From Candidatus Gastranaerophilales bacterium (lineage in GTDB: Bacteria > Cyanobacteriota > Vampirovibrionia > Gastranaerophilales > Gastranaerophilaceae): DNA of 33,907 nucleotides. The notes below the pieces were generated by a model. That model was not told where the DNA came from. It made no database searches and saw only the letters and a list, made by a program, of their open reading frames with translations. The stretch covers positions 1-33,907 of the forward strand of contig CAJOOA010000078.1 of assembly GCA_905236055.1 (NCBI GenBank), written 5' to 3'. Of the stretch, positions 14,605 to 21,632 are shown piece after piece. How positions within the stretch are numbered: position 1 is the first letter of the stretch; the number at the start of each line of letters is the position of its first letter. The translations under genes and the position numbers were made by a program.

Positions 14605-16081
14605 ATGTTGAAGGTTTTTTAGTTCTGCCCCCACCGCCTTTGCCATCGTCGTCTTGTTGACCAGGAAGCTCCTCCGCAGGAACCTCCATATCATCGGGAA
14701 CTTCAAATTCAAGTCCTTCAACATCTTCCATATAACCCTGATAAAAGTCTGCGTTTTCATTGTATAAATCAAGAGTTTGACCGTTAATTTCCGATGTTTT
14801 TTCTCTGTCTACAACCTCTTTATGAGTTTCATCCGCCCACTTGCCTTGTTCTACAGCAGCAGCCGTATCAGATGCCGCAGCAAGCAATGCAATCGCACCT
14901 GCTACCAAATAAACTGCGCCTGCTCCAAATGCTACTGAGCTTGCGGAACCCTTAAGAACAGCTTTCCCTCCGTCAACGAGTGCGGTTGCTGCATTAAGAC
15001 CTTGAGACACTGATTCAACTTTACATTGAACTTCGGTAGAATCATCTATACTCGACGCTTCTGCAGTATAACCCGCCCTTTCACCAATATCTTCAGTTAT
15101 TTCATCAAAATAACTTTGGTATTCCGACATTTCTTCGTATACTTCTTGCACGGCCATTTCTGAATCATCTTTTATTGACTGTACATCATCTCCTAACTTT
15201 GTCATCATTTCAGTAGTTTCCTGATATGTTTTAATATCTTTTTCGCTCAATTGATATCCTGCAGTTACAGCTTTTTGTGTATACTCTATGATTGCATTAT
15301 TACTTTCATATTCAGCTTTTGATTCAAACATACCTGTATTAGCGCTATCGACTGTTTCATTAGCCAAATCACCAAGGTCTATAAGTTCCATGTCGTAACT
15401 ATCTAAGTCACATTGATTCTCCAGTGCCGCGTCTTGTAATTCAGGCATTTTTTCAGCATACACATCTATAGCTTTTTTCTGTTCTTCATTCGGTTTTTCT
15501 ATTCTGTATGTAGCCGCCATAACCCCGTCTAAAGCACAAGAAGCCAGCAATGACCATTCCATGTTGTTTGCAGATTCCGCTTTTTTTGCTGCCTTGTCTG
15601 CCTTATTGCCATATTTTTCGGCTTTTGCATAATCCTTTTTTCCGGCAAAATCTGCAGCTTTTTGCCCATATTTATGGGCCTTCTTACCTGCCTTTTTTGC
15701 CACTTTTTCCGCTATTTTTTCTCCGATATTTGCACCCAATTTGCCCGCATAATATTTTCCGACTGTATTACCGGCAAGTGTAACAGTACCGTCTGTAATC
15801 GTTCTGGTTGGCTGCTTCCAATCATTATCATGGTTATACCCAGAATCATCCAGCGCCCATTCATGACCGTTTTCCCAGTCATCATCATCTACATAATAAT
15901 TATTATCATCAGTTTCTACATAGTTATTCCAAGAGTTAATTTTATTGTTGTACAACCCCACAATATAGCCCATTTCATCAGCAGTTATACCCATAGTATT
16001 ACCGTTATAGTAGTAATCTATATAGCACTGTTTAGCATAACTTGGAGATGTTTCGACTAAATTAAAATTAACTGGTGACAT
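14603..16081 (-). CDS. large hypothetical protein with one glycine/alanine-rich hydrophobic segment
   Basis: 492-aa protein that I cannot assign to a family. Residues 1-90 are rich in tyrosine, asparagine and aspartate (for example WNNYVETDDNNYYVDDDDWE). Residues about 100-170 are lysine/alanine-rich and helical (EKIAEKVAKKAGKKAHKYGQ). The middle 200-350 is acidic and probably coiled. Around residues 390-420 there is a hydrophobic stretch SVAFGAGAVYLVAGAIALLA, and the C-terminus is acidic then glycine-rich (DDDGKGGGG). No signal peptide is visible. The layout (helical regions around a hydrophobic hairpin-like patch) is loosely reminiscent of secreted translocator-type proteins, but this is speculative. 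GGAGGG lies 5 nt before the start. Confidence 0.75.
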   Translation of the reverse strand: MSPVNFNLVETSPSYAKQCYIDYYYNGNTMGITADEMGYIVGLYNNKINSWNNYVETDDNNYYVDDDDWENGHEWALDDSGYNHDNDWKQPTRTITDGTVTLAGNTVGKYYAGKLGANIGEKIAEKVAKKAGKKAHKYGQKAADFAGKKDYAKAEKYGNKADKAAKKAESANNMEWSLLASCALDGVMAATYRIEKPNEEQKKAIDVYAEKMPELQDAALENQCDLDSYDMELIDLGDLANETVDSANTGMFESKAEYESNNAIIEYTQKAVTAGYQLSEKDIKTYQETTEMMTKLGDDVQSIKDDSEMAVQEVYEEMSEYQSYFDEITEDIGERAGYTAEASSIDDSTEVQCKVESVSQGLNAATALVDGGKAVLKGSASSVAFGAGAVYLVAGAIALLAAASDTAAAVEQGKWADETHKEVVDREKTSEINGQTLDLYNENADFYQGYMEDVEGLEFEVPDDMEVPAEELPGQQDDDGKGGGGRTKKPST

Positions 16082-16222
16082 AATCCCTCCGAATATATTC
16101 CGGTTTCCTGTTCATTCACCATGTATTACGGCAATTTGCAGCCCAAACTTTAATCATTCTGACATTTTTTTACAAATCTTTACAATAAAAGCAAAATTTA
16201 TATTTACACGCTTTTTTATAGT

Positions 16223-16783
16223 ATGGACTCAATAAGTTTTAAAGCAACTACATTATGTAAAGGTTCTGTTAAATCGTTTGGGAAAACATCTGGCAGTTAC
16301 AGAAATAAAATAGTTAAACTTGTAAAAATAAACAGCTGTTCGGAAAAAGACTATTCTGCTATGGTAAAATTATCAAAACTTTGGGAAGGTGAAGATAATT
16401 TTATAGATACTATTTTAGCAAAATTAAATTATTCAAACAACCATAGAGAAGCCCCCAAAAGTGACGTATACATCTTAACTTCTCAAATAAAAAATTTGGG
16501 GAACCTTAAGCCGGATAAAATTTTAGGACTTGCAGAAGTTACGGCAATAGATAATACTTGTTCTTTAGATTACCTGCAAACAAGACCCGACAGCATGTAT
16601 TCTAAGTCCGAAAGAAAATATAAACACGTGGGAGAGTATTTATTGAATTATGTAACCGGAAAATTCGGCAAAAAAAATTTATATCTTCGTTCAACTGAAA
16701 ATGCCATAGAATTTTATAAAAAATACGGATTTATAATAGCACAGGCCGATTTAAATGAGCCACTTATGAAATATAAAAAATAG
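16223..16783 (+). CDS. GNAT-like acetyltransferase with N-terminal SFKA tag
   Basis: 186-aa protein. The C-terminal 70 residues look like a GNAT acetyltransferase: KYKHVGEYLLNYVTGKFGKK resembles motif A with its acetyl-CoA-binding loop, and NAIEFYKKYGFI matches the A...FYxkxGF hallmark (motif B). ILGLAEVTAIDN is the preceding strand. The N-terminus MDSISFKATTLCKGSVKSFG carries a short SFKA tag like those of other proteins in this window. No clear Shine-Dalgarno precedes the ATG, which lies 5 nt after a T-rich tract. Substrate is unknown. Confidence 0.7.
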   Translation: MDSISFKATTLCKGSVKSFGKTSGSYRNKIVKLVKINSCSEKDYSAMVKLSKLWEGEDNFIDTILAKLNYSNNHREAPKSDVYILTSQIKNLGNLKPDKILGLAEVTAIDNTCSLDYLQTRPDSMYSKSERKYKHVGEYLLNYVTGKFGKKNLYLRSTENAIEFYKKYGFIIAQADLNEPLMKYKK

Positions 16784-16825
16784 AATCTCTTTTATTTATA
16801 TATGCATTGTTGTATTCTTATTGTT

Positions 16826-17764
16826 ATGCTTGACAGAAGATATAATGCATTCAGCGATTATTTAAGACAAAAGTTTGGTGCAAAGGTGTATAAAGTTACG
16901 CTTGATGCCGGTTTTTCCTGTCCAAACCGTGACGGAACCATATCAAATAAGGGCTGTCTGTTCTGTGACGAAAGCGGGAGTTTTTCGCAAACACACTCCA
17001 ATCGAATGACAATTAAAGAACAAATCGAATCCGAGATGGAATTTCTTTCAAAACGTTTTAAAGCAGAAAAATATATGTCTTATTTTCAGGCATACTCAAA
17101 TACGTACAAACCGGTCGAAGAACTCGAAAAAATATATAAAGAAGCCCTTAACCATCCGGACATAGTAGGTATTTCCATAGGAACCCGTCCTGATTGTGTT
17201 GATGATGAAAAGCTTTCATTAATACAATCATTCACTCCCGATTACTATACCTGGATTGAATACGGTTTGCAGTCCGCAAACGACAAAACTTTGAAGAAAA
17301 TTAACCGCGGGCATGACTATGATTGCTTCCTACGGGCTTATGAAAAAACCAGAAAATATAATGGAATAAATATTTGCATACATGTAATTATGAATCTTTT
17401 TGAAACCTATGATGAAATGATGAATACTGCACAAAAGGTTGCTGCTCTTGAGCCGGACGGAGTAAAAATTCATATGCTTTGCGTTCTCGAAGGAACAAAA
17501 TTGGAAAAAATCTACAATCAAGGGAAACTTAATTTAATGACTGAAGATGAATATGTAAACGTAGTTTGCGATTTTCTTGAATATTTACCCCCAGAAACAA
17601 CTATACACCGCCTTGCAGGAAATGGCCTTAGGACCGCCCTTGTGGAACCACGTTGGATTGGGCGCAAGCTCGATACAATGAATCGTGTAACTTGGGAGCT
17701 TGAAAGAAGAAACTCCAGACAAGGAAGTAAATTTAATCTCATATCCGACGTTAACATAATTTAA
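16826..17764 (+). CDS. radical SAM protein, TIGR01212/YhcC-like family
   Basis: 312-aa radical SAM enzyme related to YhcC/YtqA. The family signature is LDAGFSCPNRDGTISNKGCLFCDE, shown here across residues 24-47, where the three cysteines bind the 4Fe-4S cluster. QAYSNTYKPVEELEKIYKEA, GISIGTRPDC, YGLQSANDKTLKKINRGHDY and HVIMNLFETYDEMM are all family-like. The C-terminal portion ending LPPETTIHRLAGNG is typical. The frame is open from 16802, but the second ATG at 16826 (MLDRRYNAFSDYLRQKFGAK) aligns better with the family's N-terminus; there is no convincing ribosome site for either. Biological substrate unknown. Confidence 0.9.
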   Translation: MLDRRYNAFSDYLRQKFGAKVYKVTLDAGFSCPNRDGTISNKGCLFCDESGSFSQTHSNRMTIKEQIESEMEFLSKRFKAEKYMSYFQAYSNTYKPVEELEKIYKEALNHPDIVGISIGTRPDCVDDEKLSLIQSFTPDYYTWIEYGLQSANDKTLKKINRGHDYDCFLRAYEKTRKYNGINICIHVIMNLFETYDEMMNTAQKVAALEPDGVKIHMLCVLEGTKLEKIYNQGKLNLMTEDEYVNVVCDFLEYLPPETTIHRLAGNGLRTALVEPRWIGRKLDTMNRVTWELERRNSRQGSKFNLISDVNII

Positions 17765-17814
17765 AATAGTATTGATTTTATGTTAAAATAAAAACCAAAA
17801 GAGGATTTTTTATT

Positions 17815-19590
17815 ATGAGAATGTCTAAATTATTTGTTCAAACTTTGCGGGAGTTTCCTTCCGATGCGGAAGTTATCTCACACAAACTGCTTGTAAGAGC
17901 AGGTTATATAAGAAAACTTTCGATGGGAATTTATAATTTTTTGCCCCTTATGTGGAGAGTTTTGAAAAAAGTTGAAAATATTGTGCGTGAAGAAATGGAC
18001 AACGCTGGTGCACAAGAACTCTTGATGCCTTTTGTTCAACCCAAAGAACTATGGGAAGAATCGGGCAGATGGGGGGCTTATGGAGGTGAATTAATGCGCC
18101 TTACAGACAGACACGGACGTGAAATGTGTCTGGGACCGACTCACGAAGAAATTATAACAGCAATCGCTCGAGACGGACTCAAATCTTACAAACAATTGCC
18201 AGTAAATTTATATCAGATTCAATCAAAATTCAGAGATGAACGTCGCCCGCGTTTCGGACTTCTTAGAGGGCGCGAATTTATTATGAAAGATGCCTATTCC
18301 TTTGATACGACTCAAGAGGGTTTGGATAAAGAATATAAAAATATGTGGAATGCGTATACCAAAATATTCAAGCGCTGCGGGCTTGATACAAAAGCCGTTC
18401 AATCTGACTCCGGCGCAATCGGAGGCAGTGTAAGTCACGAATTTATGGTTATAACGGATACAGATGCTGGTGAAAATGACGTATTTTACTGCGATTGCGG
18501 TTATGCTGCAAATTCAAATCATGCCATTTCAGACCTTCCAATGGCAAATATAAAAGGAGAATGGAGTACTCCGCAAATTATAGATACTCCTGATACTCAT
18601 TCCATTGAAGAACTTTGCGATTTCTTAAAAATAGAACCGACAGTCATTGTTAAATCTCTTGTTTATATAGTGGATAAAAATCCTGTAATAGCTTTAATAA
18701 GAGCAGATAAAAATGTCGAGGAAACAAAACTTTTAAATGCTGTTGGCGGAAATGAAATCAGAATTGCCGTTGCAGCCGAAATTGAAGACATTATGGTTCA
18801 AAATGGATTCGATGCTGAAAAGGGCTTTATCGGTCCTAAAGGATTAAAAGAATACAATGGTGTTCCGGTTAAATTTGTTGCAGACAAGACTGTTATTGAT
18901 ATGAAAAATTTTGTAATCGGAGTAAATCAAAAAGATAAACACGGAGTTGGATACAATTGGGAGTGTAAATGTAATTCAGGTGGCAGTGACTCTACCGGCT
19001 TGATTGAGTTGCCCGAAACAGTTGCAGATATCCGCCTTGTTGAAGCAGGAGAACTTTGTCCTGAATGTGGAAAACCATTAAAAGTAACAAGAGGAATCGA
19101 AGTCGGAAACATATTCCAATTGGGAACAAAGTATTCCGCACCGATGAATGCAGTTTATACAGATATTGATGGAACAACAAAACCATATATTATGGGATGC
19201 TACGGAATAGGCATTTCCAGAACAGCGGCTGCCGCAGTAGAAGCACATCACGATGAAAATGGCATCAAGTGGCCGCTTGCAATTGCACCTTATCATGCGA
19301 TAGTAATTCCTGTAAGTACAAAAGACGAGCTTCAAATGAAAGTTGCGGAAGATATTTATAAAACACTTGTTAAGCATGGAGTCGAAGCTGTTATTGACGA
19401 TCGTGACGAACGTGCAGGCGTTAAGTTTAAAGATGCCGATTTAATAGGTTTCCCATATAGAATAACCGTCGGAAAAGGTATAACAGAGGGGCTTGTTGAA
19501 TTTAAGACCAGAGAAACAGGGGAAATTTTGAATATTAAGCCGGAAGATGCTGCAGAAATTGTTGTTACCGCCATAACAAAATTAAAATAA
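17815..19590 (+). CDS. proS: prolyl-tRNA synthetase, bacterial type with editing domain
   Basis: Class II synthetase of 591 aa charging tRNA-Pro. N-terminal MSKLFVQTLREFPSDAEVIS, then motif 1 around VREEMDNAGAQELLMPFVQP. Motif 2 is FRDERRPRFGLLRGREFIMK. The insertion (INS) editing domain that hydrolyses Ala-tRNA-Pro spans about residues 230-400 (including VKSLVYIVDKNPVIALIRAD). Motif 3 is at GCYGIGISRTAAAAVEAHHD. The C-terminal anticodon-binding domain has PVSTKDELQMKVAEDIYKTL and DDRDERAGVKFKDADLIGFP. GAGGA precedes the ATG by about 10 nt. It follows the radical SAM gene by 50 nt. Confidence 0.98.
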   Translation: MRMSKLFVQTLREFPSDAEVISHKLLVRAGYIRKLSMGIYNFLPLMWRVLKKVENIVREEMDNAGAQELLMPFVQPKELWEESGRWGAYGGELMRLTDRHGREMCLGPTHEEIITAIARDGLKSYKQLPVNLYQIQSKFRDERRPRFGLLRGREFIMKDAYSFDTTQEGLDKEYKNMWNAYTKIFKRCGLDTKAVQSDSGAIGGSVSHEFMVITDTDAGENDVFYCDCGYAANSNHAISDLPMANIKGEWSTPQIIDTPDTHSIEELCDFLKIEPTVIVKSLVYIVDKNPVIALIRADKNVEETKLLNAVGGNEIRIAVAAEIEDIMVQNGFDAEKGFIGPKGLKEYNGVPVKFVADKTVIDMKNFVIGVNQKDKHGVGYNWECKCNSGGSDSTGLIELPETVADIRLVEAGELCPECGKPLKVTRGIEVGNIFQLGTKYSAPMNAVYTDIDGTTKPYIMGCYGIGISRTAAAAVEAHHDENGIKWPLAIAPYHAIVIPVSTKDELQMKVAEDIYKTLVKHGVEAVIDDRDERAGVKFKDADLIGFPYRITVGKGITEGLVEFKTRETGEILNIKPEDAAEIVVTAITKLK

Positions 19591-19612
19591 CTATCTGCTA
19601 ACAAAAAATGTT

Positions 19613-19624
19613 TTTACGGGTTTT
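19613..19624 (+). promoter_or_regulatory. TTTACGGGTTTT element, copy 1
   Basis: Identical 12-mer to 24036-24047. It lies 35 nt before the start of the 113-aa gene; the other copy lies 33 nt before its gene. A similar CAAA-rich block precedes both at the same distance. It may be a shared -35 type element. Confidence 0.4.
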
Positions 19625-19659
19625 AATTCAAATATAGAACATTATAAGGAGGCCTTTCG

Positions 19660-20001
19660 ATGCAAATCCAACCAATAGCAAACAACACAAATTTTCAGGG
19701 AACCTTTGTAAAAAATCAAGCATGGAAAAATATTGAAAAGCATTACAATCAATACGGAAAAAGCATTATTGATGATTTTAAACCTTATATTAAACTGATA
19801 GAACAGCATTGCCCTGAAAATAGTGTTTACCAATTCATCGAAAAGGAAGAATACACCAAAGACCGCGGATTTTATAACGTTTATACGCTATTGAGAAATA
19901 ATTCTAATATAGGCGAAAGTTATAATTTAAGAATGATTTCATATATATTAAATGCTGCAAAACCAATTATAGTAAAAGATGCCGTTGGTGATATAACGTA
20001 A
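19660..20001 (+). CDS. hypothetical 113-aa protein with N-terminal NFQG tag
   Basis: I do not recognise a domain. The N-terminus MQIQPIANNTNFQGTFVKNQ carries the NFQG form of the short tag seen in several proteins here. The rest is a soluble, mixed helical protein with two short hydrophobic patches but no membrane helix. A strong ribosome site (AAGGAGG, 7 nt from ATG) supports the start. Its upstream region shares the TTTACGGGTTTT element with the 311-aa tagged protein, so both may be co-regulated. Confidence 0.7.
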   Translation: MQIQPIANNTNFQGTFVKNQAWKNIEKHYNQYGKSIIDDFKPYIKLIEQHCPENSVYQFIEKEEYTKDRGFYNVYTLLRNNSNIGESYNLRMISYILNAAKPIIVKDAVGDIT

Positions 20002-20002
20002 T

Positions 20003-20032
20003 AAAAAAAAAGCTTGAGCGAGGACTCAAGCT
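20003..20032 (-). terminator. intrinsic terminator for the 207-aa gene
   Basis: On the minus strand AGCTTGAG / CTCAAGCT (8 bp, 6-nt loop) is followed by eight U residues. It lies 58 nt after the stop of the 207-aa gene. It has no T run on the plus strand, so it serves the minus-strand gene. Confidence 0.85.
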
Positions 20033-20090
20033 GATAAATTGGTTAATTAATAAGGTATTTAATAAGGTTAATTAAAAAAAAAATATGTTT

Positions 20091-20714
20091 TTAAGACTTT
20101 TTTCTAAACCAATTTTTGGGATTCAATTTTGACCAAAAACCGGTTTTAACAGTATTTGCCGGAGCAGGCGCAGGTGCCGGAAGTGAAGGTTTCTTCCTTC
20201 CTCTGAACAATAACAACGGCGTTGCAATTATGACCGCTGCTGCGATTAGACCTTTCAATGTCGGATGAGAGTTTAATACACCCTCTTTTACACCTTTTGC
20301 TTCGTTATAAATAGAATTTTTATAATTATTTTCGTTATACACTGCAGGATAAATATCTCGTTTACTAAAGTTATACGAAGGAGTAGCAAATGCATTTACA
20401 TTATTATAAATATTGGATGCACTGTTAAGATATGCAACAGACTCCAAATCCGCATACGGACTTATATATCCTCCGTAATTTCCACAACACATTGGCATGG
20501 CTGATGGCATATCGCCGGCTTGATAATAATTTGCCGAACTAAGAGCAGCGCCATAAGAATTTCCATAATTACCATAAATTTGTCCTTTCATACTTCCGGT
20601 GTTGTAAGCAGCACCATATGGAGCTGCCGGAATGATTTCATACGCTTCGTATGGAATACGTTCAAGTATTCCGTTATAGTATAAATGATCTAACGAACCT
20701 GGTAAAATTGTCAT
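20091..20714 (-). CDS. hypothetical 207-aa protein, Tyr/Asn/Gly-rich with C-terminal membrane anchor
   Basis: I do not recognise this protein. The first 130 residues are rich in tyrosine, asparagine, glycine and alanine (for example MKGQIYGNYGNSYGAALSSA) and look unstructured or adhesive. One membrane helix (GLIAAAVIIATPLLLF) lies near residue 160, followed by a basic, proline/alanine segment (PSLPAPAPAPANTVK) and a positively charged C-terminus (NPKNWFRKKS). The arrangement fits a tail-anchored membrane protein. AAGGTG lies about 10 nt before the ATG. Copy B of the shared promoter motif lies 26 nt before the start and a clear terminator follows. Confidence 0.7.
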   Translation of the reverse strand: MTILPGSLDHLYYNGILERIPYEAYEIIPAAPYGAAYNTGSMKGQIYGNYGNSYGAALSSANYYQAGDMPSAMPMCCGNYGGYISPYADLESVAYLNSASNIYNNVNAFATPSYNFSKRDIYPAVYNENNYKNSIYNEAKGVKEGVLNSHPTLKGLIAAAVIIATPLLLFRGRKKPSLPAPAPAPANTVKTGFWSKLNPKNWFRKKS

Positions 20715-20740
20715 TTAACAACACACCTTATTTCATACAC

Positions 20741-20776
20741 ACATATATATAAAGTTTTTTTATTTCAAAAAATTGC
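20741..20776 (-). promoter_or_regulatory. shared promoter-like motif, copy B
   Basis: Minus strand: GCAATTTT (20776-20769), 13 nt, then ACTTTATATATATGT (20755-20741). 26 nt before the 207-aa gene. Internal offset of 21 nt equals copies A and C. Confidence 0.7.
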
Positions 20777-20846
20777 TTATTTTTTTTAAGTTTGTTAAGT
20801 TTTATTTACAATATTTGAATTGTTATAAATTTAAATCGCAATTTGC

Positions 20847-20873
20847 TTGACGTTAAGTATCCTTTGTTATAAA
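20847..20873 (+). promoter_or_regulatory. rpmI-rplT promoter
   Basis: TTGACG (20847-20852) and TATAAA (20868-20873), 15-nt spacer, with the TGn extension (TGTTATAAA). Predicted start near 20880, just ahead of the leader structure. Confidence 0.55.
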
Positions 20874-20881
20874 CTCATTTA

Positions 20882-20963
20882 TGCCGAAGTATAGTGCGTT
20901 GGTATGCCTTGCTCGGCAGCAGTTAGAACCTTGCTTATGTGGTTATCATCACATGAGCGCAAG
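20882..20963 (+). promoter_or_regulatory. structured leader of rpmI-rplT, possible L20 autoregulatory site
   Basis: Two stems. First, TGCCGA (20882-20887) pairs with TCGGCA (20913-20918). Second, CTTGC (20930-20934) pairs with GCAAG (20959-20963), extended inside by TTATGTG/CACATGA with a 2-nt bulge. It ends just before the ribosome site. Known rpmI-rplT operons are repressed by L20 binding leader RNA; infC is not present upstream here. Confidence 0.4.
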
Positions 20964-20980
20964 AAAAAAGGAGATAATAA

Positions 20981-21190
20981 ATGCCAAAATTAAAAACACA
21001 CCGTGCAGCAGCTAAAAGATACAAAGTTACTGCAACAGGTAAAATCACAAGAAGACATGCAGGTATCGGTCACTTGCTTCAACACAAGTCGGAATCAAGA
21101 AAACGTAAGATTTTCAGCGATGTAACAATCTCTGAAACTCACGAAAAATTGATTTCTAAAGAGTTACCTTACAAGAAGTATTCAAGATAG
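20981..21190 (+). CDS. rpmI: ribosomal protein bL35
   Basis: 69-aa ribosomal protein, a large-subunit component. Sequence MPKLKTHRAAAKRYKVTATG and the basic stretch HLLQHKSESRKRKI are diagnostic. AAGGAG lies 7 nt before the ATG. It forms a two-gene operon with rplT, separated by 12 nt, without the infC gene that usually leads it. Confidence 0.97.
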   Translation: MPKLKTHRAAAKRYKVTATGKITRRHAGIGHLLQHKSESRKRKIFSDVTISETHEKLISKELPYKKYSR

Positions 21191-21202
21191 GAGTGTTGAA
21201 CA

Positions 21203-21553
21203 ATGAGAATTAGACGTGGAAATGTATGTCGCAACAGACACAAAAAAATATTAAAGCTAGCTAAGGGCTTCAAAGGTGCAAGAAGCAGAATCTTTAAAGT
21301 AGCTAACATCGCTGTTATGAAAGCACTTAAATACGCTTACAGAGACAGACGTGCTACAAAGAGAAATATGCGTCGGCTTTGGATTGTTAGAATTAATGCA
21401 GCTGTAAGAGAACAAGGGATGAGCTATTCGAGATTTGTTAATGCTTGCAAAAAGGCAAACATCCAAGTTAACAGAAAAATGCTTGCAGACCTTGCAGTTA
21501 ATGACAAAGAAGCTTTCCAAATAGTTGTTGATACAGCTAAAGCAGCTCTTTAA
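21203..21553 (+). CDS. rplT: ribosomal protein bL20
   Basis: 116-aa ribosomal protein of the large subunit, needed early in assembly and in known cases a repressor of its own operon. [40 protein letters not shown] and [20 protein letters not shown] identify it. AGGAG lies 8 nt before the ATG. A terminator follows the stop. Confidence 0.97.
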   Translation: MRIRRGNVCRNRHKKILKLAKGFKGARSRIFKVANIAVMKALKYAYRDRRATKRNMRRLWIVRINAAVREQGMSYSRFVNACKKANIQVNRKMLADLAVNDKEAFQIVVDTAKAAL

Positions 21554-21569
21554 TACAAGCTTTGTCTAC

Positions 21570-21602
21570 AAAAAAGGGGAACTAATTAGTTCTCCTTTTT
21601 TA
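21570..21602 (+). terminator. intrinsic terminator after rplT
   Basis: AAAAAAGGGGAACT with AGTTCTCCTTTTTT (21570-21583 with 21588-21601), loop AATT, one G-U pair, followed by a T run. It may also act toward the minus-strand gene that ends at 21633. Confidence 0.85.
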
Positions 21603-21632
21603 GTGCCAATATTGAATTAAAAACAACATTAC

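Noticed and set aside
16203-16217. Possible third TTTACGGGTTTT-like element before the GNAT gene
   Set aside because: Sequence is TTTACACGCTTTTTT and only about 5 nt from the start; spacing and core differ from the two good copies.
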